Shown here: positions 1-5,579 of the stretch, piece by piece
Position numbering within the stretch: position 1 is the first letter of the stretch
How the letters are laid out: every line of letters starts with the position of its first letter
Source of the DNA: CAYRXM01 sp964428175
GTDB taxonomy: Bacteria > Chloroflexota > Anaerolineae > JAFGEY01
Direction of reading: 5' to 3'
Assembly (NCBI GenBank): GCA_964428175.1
Contig: CAYRXM010000167.1
Location: 1-9,655, forward strand
Length of the DNA stretch: 9,655 nt
Program-made: the position numbers and the translations under genes
Notes under the pieces: model-generated
Told to the model about the DNA's origin: nothing
Databases searched by the model: none
The model's input: only the letters and a program-made list of their open reading frames with translations

Positions 1-875
1 AGCGCCGCCGACCCGGCCGCCTGCACGCCGATCAACCGGGGCAGGCGGTCGATCCGGCCCAGCGCGTACAGATCGCGCACCCCCCCGCCCACCCCGCCGA
101 TGATGCAGCCGTCGCCCACCGAAACCACGATGCAGTCCGGCGCGCGCCAATCCAACTGCTCGCAAACCTCCAGCGCCGCCGTCTTTTTGCCCTCCGACAG
201 GTAGGGATTATAGCCCGTGTTGCGGCTGTACCAGCCCCAGGTCCGGCAGGCCTCCAGGCACAGATCGAAAGCCTGATCATAGCTGCCCTGCACCGGCAGC
301 ACCTGGGCGCCGTGGATCAACAACTGGGCGATCTTGGCCTGCGGCGCGCTGGCGGGCACAAAAATGACGTTCTCGATCCCCAGGCTGGCCGACAGCGTCG
401 CCAGCGACGAGGCCGCATTGCCGGTGCTCGCCCCGGCGATGGTCGATGCTCCCCACTCCAGCGCCTTGACGATGCCTACCGCGCTGGCCCGGTCCTTGAA
501 CGAAGCGCTTGGGTTGCGCCCCTCATCCTTCACATACACCTCGGCCAGGTCGAGCGCGGCCTCCAGGCGGCGGGCGCGATACAGCGGCGTCCAGCCGACG
601 GAAAAGAGGGGATGGGCGGCCTGATCGCCGCGCAGCCGGGCCACCTGCTGCGCATCGAGGGGTAAAAGCGGCAGGTAGCGCCAGATCGAGCGGTCTGCGT
701 TGGCCCGCAGCGCATTATGGGTCAACACGCGGCGGATCGAGGCATAGTCATACACCACATCGAGGATGCCCGCGTCGCCGTGACCGTCGCATACATAACG
801 AAAGGCTTGCGAGTGGTCTCGCAAGCCATATTCTGCCCCGCAAATCACACATTTCAGTCCCAGCACCCCGCGCAT
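1..875 (-). CDS. thrC: Threonine synthase, 3' end beyond the window (partial)
   Basis: PLP enzyme that converts O-phosphohomoserine to threonine, the last step of threonine synthesis, in the cytoplasm. The first 291 residues are present and the C-terminus lies beyond the left edge. The N-terminus has a zinc-ribbon-like set (C9, C12, C29, H32) as in threonine synthases with a small N-terminal Cys motif, here with His in the fourth place. The PLP lysine is K127 in the motif SFKDRA. A phosphate/PLP-binding stretch GASTGNAASSLA lies at 148-159, and a second glycine-rich stretch SVGDGCIIGGVGGG starts at 252. The ATG at 875 is chosen because GGAGGAG at 882-888 sits 6 nt upstream. It is third in an operon behind the Fe-S scaffold and a small unknown protein, 20 nt after the latter's stop. 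Another fold-type II PLP lyase of the threonine synthase family is possible, since the substrate cannot be read from half a protein. Confidence 0.87.
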   Translation of the reverse strand, partial: MRGVLGLKCVICGAEYGLRDHSQAFRYVCDGHGDAGILDVVYDYASIRRVLTHNALRANADRSIWRYLPLLPLDAQQVARLRGDQAAHPLFSVGWTPLYRARRLEAALDLAEVYVKDEGRNPSASFKDRASAVGIVKALEWGASTIAGASTGNAASSLATLSASLGIENVIFVPASAPQAKIAQLLIHGAQVLPVQGSYDQAFDLCLEACRTWGWYSRNTGYNPYLSEGKKTAALEVCEQLDWRAPDCIVVSVGDGCIIGGVGGGVRDLYALGRIDRLPRLIGVQAAGSAA

Positions 876-881
876 CGACGA

Positions 882-888
882 CTCCTCC
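882..888 (-). promoter_or_regulatory. Shine-Dalgarno site of the threonine synthase gene
   Basis: GGAGGAG on the minus strand lies 6 nt upstream of the ATG at 875 and 7 nt after the stop of the preceding gene. It is the strongest ribosome binding site on this strand and fixes the start of the threonine synthase. Confidence 0.85.
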
Positions 889-895
889 GGCTGAA

Positions 896-1219
896 TCAGA
901 CCTGAAACTGGCCGGCTCCGGGCGACAGGACGACAATGCGCTGTCGATAATCGACAATGTGCTTTTTGATTTCGCCGATCAACTGCCCCCAGGCCTCACC
1001 CTCCAAAACGGCGGCCAAATCCTCGCTATCCTGATCATAGGCCACAATCCCCAGCAAAATCTGGGGCGCATTTCCGTATGCCGTATACCAGGCATCCTGA
1101 AGCCGCAATCCGAGCGTTGGCAGCTTGCCGACGAAATCTCGCACCAGCTTGAAATGCTCCCGCTGCTCCCGTTCGCCCCGCGCGCGAATGTTCCAGGTCA
1201 GAAGAATTTTTTGAGCCAT
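896..1219 (-). CDS. Conserved-looking 107-residue protein of unknown function
   Basis: The function is not recognised. The protein is 107 residues, soluble, with no signal peptide, membrane segment or metal-binding cysteines. It starts MAQKILLTWNIRARGEREQ, with a beta strand then a charged helix; a DAWYTAYGNAPQILLGIVAY segment reads as two strands, followed by an acidic helix and a C-terminal helix/strand. This strand-helix-strand-strand-helix pattern resembles the small ferredoxin-like alpha/beta folds of the dimeric alpha-beta barrel type, which is an inference from pattern only. The reading frame continues upstream to a possible GTG or ATG near 1264, but that would overlap the scaffold gene. 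The ATG at 1219 has GGAG at 1228-1231, 8 nt upstream, and starts 20 nt after the scaffold stop. It lies between an Fe-S scaffold and threonine synthase and is surely co-transcribed with both. Confidence 0.8.
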   Translation of the reverse strand: MAQKILLTWNIRARGEREQREHFKLVRDFVGKLPTLGLRLQDAWYTAYGNAPQILLGIVAYDQDSEDLAAVLEGEAWGQLIGEIKKHIVDYRQRIVVLSPGAGQFQV

Positions 1220-1239
1220 ACCCACCACTCCGCTCAGGT

Positions 1240-1890
1240 CTAGCTTTCGACCAGTTCGTGCCAAAACATCTGGATTTTTTCCAACATTTCCTCGCTCACC
1301 ACATCGGGATCGTCATCGAAACCGGGCAGCGACAAAATACGCCGGAACAGGTTGGGGATGCTCAGATCGAGCGGATTTGAATTGGGATACCCCTTGGCCA
1401 GCTGCTCGGCGATCAATTCCAGGTTCGACCACTTGAGCGGCACCTGCTCTTCTTCGGGAATGAGCGGACAGGCCGCCTCATCCTCCGCATCGCCGCCCAT
1501 CTCGCGCGCCCGTTCCAGGTCGCCCCGACGGCGATAATAATCGGCCAGCGCCGACTTGAGCGCATCGGCGGCCAGCACCGAGCAGTGCATCTTGACCGGC
1601 GGCAGCCCGCCCAGCGCCTCGGCGATGGCCTGGTTGGTCAATTCCAGCGCCTCATCGATGGTTTTGCCCATGATCAGCTCGGTGGCAATCGAACTGGTGG
1701 CAATCGCCGCACCGCAGCCAAACGTCCGGAACTTGATGTCGGTAATCACATCGTTCTCAACCTTGATCGACATCTCCATCATATCGCCGCAGACCGGGTT
1801 GCCCACCTTGCCCACGCCGTCTGCGTTTTCGATCACCCCCACATTGCGCGGATTGGTGAAATGTTCAATGACTTTATCGCTGTACTTCAT
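1240..1890 (-). CDS. iscU: Fe-S cluster scaffold IscU fused to a C-terminal IscX-like domain
   Basis: Scaffold on which [2Fe-2S] clusters are built from sulfur supplied by a cysteine desulfurase before transfer to apo-proteins. Of 216 residues, about 1-125 are the IscU/NifU N-terminal fold with all cluster ligands: C34 and D36 in GNPVCGD, C59 in FGCG, and H102/C103 in KMHCS. A charged linker (about 118-150, with one extra Cys) follows. Residues 152-216 then match IscX (YfhJ) over its whole length without a gap: LKW at 152-154, YP near 168, FDDDP at 191-195, and a final E-L-E-x-I-x-x-x-W helix. IscX is known as a small acidic partner of the desulfurase IscS that binds iron. The ATG at 1890 is preferred over GTG at 1893 because GAGG (1897-1900) is 6 nt from it. 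First gene of its operon; no desulfurase gene lies in the window. Confidence 0.93.
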   Translation of the reverse strand: MKYSDKVIEHFTNPRNVGVIENADGVGKVGNPVCGDMMEMSIKVENDVITDIKFRTFGCGAAIATSSIATELIMGKTIDEALELTNQAIAEALGGLPPVKMHCSVLAADALKSALADYYRRRGDLERAREMGGDAEDEAACPLIPEEEQVPLKWSNLELIAEQLAKGYPNSNPLDLSIPNLFRRILSLPGFDDDPDVVSEEMLEKIQMFWHELVES

Positions 1891-1896
1891 CACTAT

Positions 1897-1900
1897 CCTC
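1897..1900 (-). promoter_or_regulatory. Shine-Dalgarno site of the IscU-IscX gene
   Basis: GAGG on the minus strand lies 6 nt from the ATG at 1890 but only 3 nt from the GTG at 1893, so it argues for the ATG as the true start. Confidence 0.6.
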
Positions 1901-1932
1901 TTTGCTCACCCGATATCGAGATGGTATGGCCG

Positions 1933-1958
1933 GCGGGCCAGACAACAGCGGGCCAGAC
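1933..1958. repeat. Two direct copies of an 11-bp sequence in the isc leader
   Basis: The 11-mer GCGGGCCAGAC occurs at 1933-1943 and again, identically, at 1948-1958, separated by 4 bp (period 15). Both copies lie just downstream of the predicted minus-strand start site, in the untranslated leader of the IscU-IscX operon. They could be a tandem operator or leader element, or a chance duplication. Confidence 0.6.
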
Positions 1959-1968
1959 GGTCAGGCTC

Positions 1969-1997
1969 ATTTTACACGCTTTTAACGATTCGGTCAA
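1969..1997 (-). promoter_or_regulatory. Sigma70-type promoter of the IscU-IscX operon
   Basis: On the minus strand, TTGACC (1992-1997) and TAAAAT (1969-1974) are separated by exactly 17 bp. Transcription should start near 1962, giving a leader of about 70 nt before the ATG at 1890. The match to the -35/-10 consensus is good, and the position is right for the first gene of the leftward operon. Confidence 0.75.
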
Positions 1998-2023
1998 CAA
2001 CTAAAGTCACTTGGCGCTTCAAC

Positions 2024-2052
2024 TTGCCCAATGCCTGGAATTGTGCTATAAT
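2024..2052 (+). promoter_or_regulatory. Sigma70-type promoter with extended -10, upstream of rpsO
   Basis: TTGCCC (2024-2029) and a perfect TATAAT (2047-2052) are separated by 17 bp, with TG at 2044-2045 forming an extended -10. The start site is expected near 2059, about 64 nt before the rpsO start. This is the best promoter in the window, as expected for a ribosomal protein operon. Its -35 box lies 26 bp from the -35 box of the leftward promoter. Confidence 0.85.
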
Positions 2053-2111
2053 CCGCCTTGTTCAGACGGGAAAAAGCGGCGCGACAGCGCTGTATTCTAC
2101 GTGTCATTTCC

Positions 2112-2117
2112 AGGAGG
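2112..2117 (+). promoter_or_regulatory. Shine-Dalgarno site of rpsO
   Basis: A perfect AGGAGG lies 5 nt before the GTG at 2123. It decides that start over the much longer open frame that continues upstream through the intergenic region and the opposite-strand scaffold gene. Confidence 0.9.
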
Positions 2118-2122
2118 ATATT

Positions 2123-2392
2123 GTGTCACTCACCAAAGAACGTAAGGAAGCGATCATCCAGCAATATGCCGTCCATCCCAACGACACCGGGTCGCCCGAA
2201 GTCCAGATCGCGCTGCTGACCACGCGCATCAACGACCTGATCGAGCACCTCAAACTTCACAAGGGAGACGAGCACTCGCGCCGGGGACTGATCAAACTGG
2301 TCGGGCAGCGCCGGCGGCATCAGGAATACCTGAAACGCAAGGACATGGATCGCTATCGAACCCTGGTCGAGCGCCTGGGGCTTCGCAAGTAA
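2123..2392 (+). CDS. rpsO: 30S ribosomal protein S15
   Basis: Primary 16S rRNA-binding protein of the small-subunit platform, also part of an intersubunit bridge. The product is 89 residues, the usual S15 length, starting MSLTKERKEAI from a GTG codon. Family signatures are present: NDTGSPEVQIALLT, the H-x-x-D-x-H-S-R-R-G-L loop, VGQRRRHQEYLK, and the C-terminal RTLVERLGLRK, which resembles the ending of E. coli S15. The open frame extends far upstream, but the family length, the AGGAGG at 2112-2117 and the promoter at 2024-2052 all place the start at 2123. It is followed by pnp in the conserved rpsO-pnp order. In E. coli S15 represses its own translation; no equivalent structure could be recognised here. 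Confidence 0.97.
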   Translation: MSLTKERKEAIIQQYAVHPNDTGSPEVQIALLTTRINDLIEHLKLHKGDEHSRRGLIKLVGQRRRHQEYLKRKDMDRYRTLVERLGLRK

Positions 2393-2410
2393 GACAGAAC
2401 AAAACAGCGT

Positions 2411-2470
2411 ATAACCCGAAAACGAGTAGATGCGCGCCTTACGCCCATCTACTCGTTTGGTTATGTAACC
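2411..2470 (+). promoter_or_regulatory. Large stem-loop in the rpsO-pnp spacer (candidate RNA-processing site or attenuator)
   Basis: A perfect 13-bp stem pairs 2420-2432 (AAACGAGTAGATG) with 2446-2458. Inside it, after one mismatch, 2434-2436 pairs with 2442-2444 around a 5-nt loop. Outside it, ATAACC (2411-2416) pairs with GGTTAT (2459-2464) across a 3-nt bulge, giving about 22 pairs in all. The outer right arm also belongs to a second dyad, GGTTA-TG-TAACC (2459-2470), so alternative pairings are possible. It starts 18 nt after the rpsO stop. There is no run of T after the stem, so it is not a textbook intrinsic terminator. In E. coli an RNase III-cut hairpin between rpsO and pnp mediates PNPase autoregulation; a similar role here is inference. 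Confidence 0.8.
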
Positions 2471-2584
2471 ATATTGCACCTGCCCAACCTGCCTGGTTTC
2501 GACGCGGGCCTGCGAACCCTTTGGATTCGACGGCCCCACTCGACCGGCGCTCACCCGGCGTGGCTGGGCAGTGACACCCAATTT

Positions 2585-2603
2585 TCGAACGAGGCCCGTT
2601 CGA
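2585..2603 (+). repeat. Perfect 7-bp hairpin in the pnp leader
   Basis: TCGAACG at 2585-2591 and CGTTCGA at 2597-2603 pair perfectly around the loop AGGCC, about 130 nt before the pnp start. It may be part of a leader structure for PNPase control. Confidence 0.55.
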
Positions 2604-2720
2604 GTTGCCGAGGTCCAGGAATTGGCAAGTGCGTCACAGCCATACATTCAACCCGCCCACCGCTGTGGCCCACTTTCCAGTCCCTGACCTCCTTGCGACG
2701 AACGCGCCCCAACCAATCAC

Positions 2721-2726
2721 AAGGAG
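2721..2726 (+). promoter_or_regulatory. Shine-Dalgarno site of pnp
   Basis: AAGGAG lies 5 nt before the ATG at 2732 and decides that start over the 86 extra codons of open frame upstream. Confidence 0.88.
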
Positions 2727-2731
2727 ATTTT

Positions 2732-4930
2732 ATGTTAGGAAATCACAAATTCGAGGCGACGATTGGCGAACACACCATCGTCGTCGAAAGCGGCAAACTG
2801 GCCATGCAGGCCAACGGCGCCGTGACCATTCGCTGCGGCGACACGGTCCTGTTCACCGCCGCGACGATGGCCCGCAACACCCGCGAGGGCATCGACTTTT
2901 TTCCCTTGACGGTCGATTTTGAGGAACGGCTTTACGCCGCCGGGCGCATCCCCGGCTCGTTCTTCCGCCGCGAAGGACGCCCCGGCGAGAACGCCATTCT
3001 CACCGCCCGCCTCACCGACCGACCCATCCGCCCTCTGTTCCCCAAAGACATGCGCAACGAAGTACAGGTCGTCACCTATACCCTGTCGCAAGACCAGGAA
3101 CACCAGTCCGACGTACTGAACATCATCGCCGCCTCGGCCGCCCTGACCATCTCAGACATCCCCTTTGCCGAACCAGTCGGCGCAGTGCGCGTGGGCTATA
3201 TCAACGGCGAATTCGTCTTTAACCCCACCCACGCCCAAATGGCGACCAGCATGCTCGACCTGCGCCTGGCCGGCACCGCCGACGCCCTGTTGATGGTCGA
3301 AGCGGGGGCCAGCGAGGTCGGCGAAGAAATCATGCTGGAAGCGATCCAGCGCGGGCACCAGGCCATGCAAGGCGCGATCCAGATGCAAAACCAGATGCGC
3401 GCCGCCATCGGCAAGGAAAAGCGCCCCTACACCCCCAAAGAAAAGGTCGAAGGCGTGCGCGAGGCCGTGCAAGCGTTCCTCGGCGGCCGGCTGCGCGAGA
3501 CGGTGTACAACACGGTGATCAAGGCCGAACGGATCGACGCCTTTGACCAACTGCGCGACGAGATGGTCGAGGCACTGGGCGAAACGTGGGAGGCCAAAGC
3601 CCTGCTCGACGCTTTCGAAGACGAACTGCGCGACCTGATCCGCGGGCGCATCATCAACGAAGGCGTCCGCCCAGACGGGCGCGACACGACCACCATCCGG
3701 CCGCTGTCGGCCGAGGTGGGCCTGCTGCCGCGCACGCATGGCTCCGGGCTGTTCACGCGCGGCGAAACGCAAGCCCTGTCGATCTGCACACTGGGTACCT
3801 CCCGCGACGAGAAAATGCTCGACGATCTGACGCCCGAAGAGAGCAAGCGCTACATGCACCATTACAACTTTCCGCCCTTTAGCACCGGCGAAACCGGCCG
3901 CATCGGCGGCACCGGGCGGCGCGAAATCGGCCACGGCGCGCTGGGCGAACGCGCGCTGGTCGCCGTGCTCCCGCCGCAAGAGGCATTCCCCTACACCATC
4001 CGCGTGGTCAGCGAAGTACTCAGCAGCAACGGCTCCACCTCGCAGGCCAGCATCTGCGGCAGCACCCTGGCCTTGATGGACGCCGGCGTGCCGATCAAAG
4101 CCCCGGTGGCCGGCATCGCCATGGGTCTGGTGATCGACGAGACCAGCGGCAAGTACAAGACCCTCACCGACATCCAGGGCATCGAAGACCACCTTGGCGA
4201 TATGGATTTCAAAGTCGCCGGCACGCGCCAGGGCATCACCGCCTTGCAGATGGACATCAAGGTCAAGGGCATCAGCCGCGAGATCATGGCCCAAGCTTTG
4301 GCGCAGGCCCAAACGGCGCGCTACCAGATCCTCGACGTGATCCAGGCCTGTATCTCGGCCCCGCGCGAGGACATGTCGCCCTATGCGCCGCGCCTGACCA
4401 CGCTCAAGATCAACCCCGACAAGATCGGCGCGGTGATCGGCAGCGGCGGCAAGACCATCCGCAGCATCCAGGACGAAACCGGCGTCCAGATCGACATCCA
4501 GGACGATGGCACAGTGATCATTGCCGCCGTCGACGGCCTGGCCGCCGAAGCAGCCCGGCAGCGCATCCTGGCCCTGGTCGAAGAGGCCGAGATCGGCCGA
4601 ATTTACACCGGCAAGGTAGTGCGCACCACCGACTTTGGCGCGTTCGTGGAAATCTTGCCCGGCAAAGACGGCATGGTACACATCTCGCAACTTGCCAGCG
4701 AGCGCGTGCCCAGCGTCGAATCAGTGGTGCAGGTGGGCGACGAAGTGGTGGTCATGGTCACAGACGTCAGCCCCGATGGCAGAATCCGCCTCTCGCGCCA
4801 GGCCGTCCTCGAAGGCTGGACCGCCGAAGAAGCGCGCGAGCGCGATGGCGGCAGCAGCCGTCGGCCGAGCGGCGGCGGCGGACGCTCCGGCGGCGACCGT
4901 GGTGGTGGTGGACGCCGCGACCGCCGCTAA
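2732..4930 (+). CDS. pnp: Polyribonucleotide nucleotidyltransferase (PNPase)
   Basis: Phosphorolytic 3'-5' exoribonuclease that releases nucleoside diphosphates, works in mRNA decay, and can add tails in reverse. The product is 732 residues, a normal length. Order: first RNase PH domain (about 10-140, with FFRREGRP at 77-84 and LTDRPIRPLF shortly after), helical linker domain (about 145-300), second RNase PH domain (about 310-530) with the catalytic acidic motif EDHLGDMDFK (D486 and D492), KH domain with IGSGGK at 569-574, and S1 domain from about 622 (GRIYTGKVV, then DFGAFVEILPGKDGMVHIS). The last 31 residues (702-732) form a Gly/Arg-rich, probably disordered tail, likely extra RNA contact. 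The ATG at 2732 follows AAGGAG; the 86 upstream codons are unrelated to the family. It follows rpsO as in many bacteria and leads into lepB after 14 nt. Confidence 0.98.
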   Translation: MLGNHKFEATIGEHTIVVESGKLAMQANGAVTIRCGDTVLFTAATMARNTREGIDFFPLTVDFEERLYAAGRIPGSFFRREGRPGENAILTARLTDRPIRPLFPKDMRNEVQVVTYTLSQDQEHQSDVLNIIAASAALTISDIPFAEPVGAVRVGYINGEFVFNPTHAQMATSMLDLRLAGTADALLMVEAGASEVGEEIMLEAIQRGHQAMQGAIQMQNQMRAAIGKEKRPYTPKEKVEGVREAVQAFLGGRLRETVYNTVIKAERIDAFDQLRDEMVEALGETWEAKALLDAFEDELRDLIRGRIINEGVRPDGRDTTTIRPLSAEVGLLPRTHGSGLFTRGETQALSICTLGTSRDEKMLDDLTPEESKRYMHHYNFPPFSTGETGRIGGTGRREIGHGALGERALVAVLPPQEAFPYTIRVVSEVLSSNGSTSQASICGSTLALMDAGVPIKAPVAGIAMGLVIDETSGKYKTLTDIQGIEDHLGDMDFKVAGTRQGITALQMDIKVKGISREIMAQALAQAQTARYQILDVIQACISAPREDMSPYAPRLTTLKINPDKIGAVIGSGGKTIRSIQDETGVQIDIQDDGTVIIAAVDGLAAEAARQRILALVEEAEIGRIYTGKVVRTTDFGAFVEILPGKDGMVHISQLASERVPSVESVVQVGDEVVVMVTDVSPDGRIRLSRQAVLEGWTAEEARERDGGSSRRPSGGGGRSGGDRGGGGRRDRR

Positions 4931-4944
4931 AACCCAGGAACACG

Positions 4945-5538
4945 ATGGAACAACTCTCTCCCAGCCAGGATACCGGCATCTCGCCCCGGCCAGACGGCTC
5001 ACACGAGCCGTCTGAGCCGAGGCCGCGCGTGCTATGGGCCTGGTTGATCGAAATCAGCGAAACCGTGCTGCCGGCGATCGTCATCGCCGTGCTGATCAAC
5101 CTCTTTCTGGCCCAGGCCACGCGCGTCTACGGGCACAGCATGGAGCCAACCCTGCACACCGACCAGCGTCTGGTGGTGGAAAAGTTGAGCTACAAGCTGC
5201 ACATCCCGCAGCGCAGCGACGTGGTGGTGCTGCACCTGCCCAATCACAGCCGCGAACTGCTGATCAAGCGCGTCGTCGCCTTGCCCGGCGAAACGATCGA
5301 GGTCAAAGAAGGCGGCGTCTATATCAACGGCGAGCGACTGGATGAACCTTACCTGAACGTCGAAACGCGCGGCAGTTATGGCCCGCTGGTCGTGCCCGAC
5401 AAACACATCTTTGTGATGGGTGACAACCGGGGTGCGAGCAACGATTCGCGCTTTTTCGGCCCGATAGCCATCGACCAGGTGGTCGGCCGGGCCTGGATTT
5501 CATATTGGCCGTTCGACGTGCTGGGACTGGTGGAATAA
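4945..5538 (+). CDS. lepB: Signal peptidase I
   Basis: Membrane-anchored serine/lysine protease that removes signal peptides from exported proteins. The product is 197 residues. A polar, Pro-rich cytoplasmic N-terminus (1-36) is followed by one membrane segment (about 38-56, rich in Val/Ile/Leu) and the outer catalytic domain. The nucleophile is S65 in GHSMEPTL (box B) and the general base is K109 in LLIKRVVALPGE (box D). The conserved GDNR...S.DSR.FGPI motif (box E) is near residues 158-173. The size and single anchor fit the compact type typical of Gram-positive and Chloroflexota enzymes rather than the larger E. coli form. AGGA at 4936-4939 is 5 nt before the ATG, and the gene starts 14 nt after pnp. 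The early coding part contains a strong hairpin at 4991-5014. Confidence 0.96.
   Translation: MEQLSPSQDTGISPRPDGSHEPSEPRPRVLWAWLIEISETVLPAIVIAVLINLFLAQATRVYGHSMEPTLHTDQRLVVEKLSYKLHIPQRSDVVVLHLPNHSRELLIKRVVALPGETIEVKEGGVYINGERLDEPYLNVETRGSYGPLVVPDKHIFVMGDNRGASNDSRFFGPIAIDQVVGRAWISYWPFDVLGLVE
4991..5014 (+). repeat. Perfect 10-bp hairpin within the start of lepB
   Basis: CAGACGGCTC (4991-5000) and GAGCCGTCTG (5005-5014) are exact inverted copies around the loop ACAC. It lies about 46 nt inside lepB, in codons for the variable cytoplasmic N-terminus (about residues 16-23), where protein constraint is weak. No T run follows. It could slow elongation or expose an RNA-processing site, or be neutral. 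Confidence 0.85.
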
Positions 5539-5560
5539 CCGGGAAACCCGGGTTTCCCGG
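5539..5560. repeat. Perfect 22-bp palindrome directly after the lepB stop codon
   Basis: The arms CCGGGAAAC (5539-5547) and GTTTCCCGG (5552-5560) surround a central CCGG, and the whole is its own reverse complement. In RNA it can form a 9-bp stem with a CCGG tetraloop, or two small tandem hairpins (CCGGG-AAA-CCCGG and CCGGG-TTT-CCCGG). CATTTTGC follows, a weak T run. It abuts the lepB stop (5536-5538) and ends 19 nt before trmB, so it may act as a partial terminator, a processing site or a binding site for a dimeric protein. Confidence 0.85.
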
Positions 5561-5579
5561 CATTTTGCTCAAGGAATCT

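Larger units (their letters stand above)
2471..2731 (+). other. Untranslated leader of pnp, no gene seen
   Basis: This is the rest of the 339-nt rpsO-pnp spacer. The pnp frame is open through it from 2474, but the residues there do not match PNPase. The real start has its own Shine-Dalgarno site at 2732. It holds a perfect 7-bp hairpin, TCGAACG (2585-2591) and CGTTCGA (2597-2603) around a 5-nt loop, and several weaker pairings. No convincing promoter, tRNA or known riboswitch was recognised, so pnp is probably read from the rpsO promoter, with this stretch as a long 5' leader. Confidence 0.55.

Noticed and set aside
1556..2122. Long in-frame upstream extension of rpsO
   Set aside because: It runs opposite the isc scaffold gene and through both promoters; S15 has its normal 89 residues from the GTG with AGGAGG at 2123.
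2520..2560. GGATTCGACGG-like string resembling the 5' end of tmRNA
   Set aside because: No tag-peptide frame, no tRNA-like 3' end, and a tmRNA of normal length would run into the pnp coding region.
2126..2647. A 173-codon minus-strand open frame across rpsO and the spacer
   Set aside because: It is antisense to rpsO and has no Shine-Dalgarno site or family motif that I can see.
2628..2648. TTGGCA and TACATT as a separate pnp promoter
   Set aside because: The spacer is only about 15 bp and the match is weak in comparison with the other promoters in the window.
2474..2731. In-frame upstream extension of pnp by 86 codons
   Set aside because: The residues are unlike PNPase, and the ATG at 2732 has a good Shine-Dalgarno site and gives the family N-terminus.
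3152..4690. A 512-codon open frame on the minus strand opposite pnp
   Set aside because: It is antisense to a certain PNPase gene, its product is rich in His/Asp/Gly/Ala as expected from reverse reading of GC-rich codons, and it has no recognisable motif.
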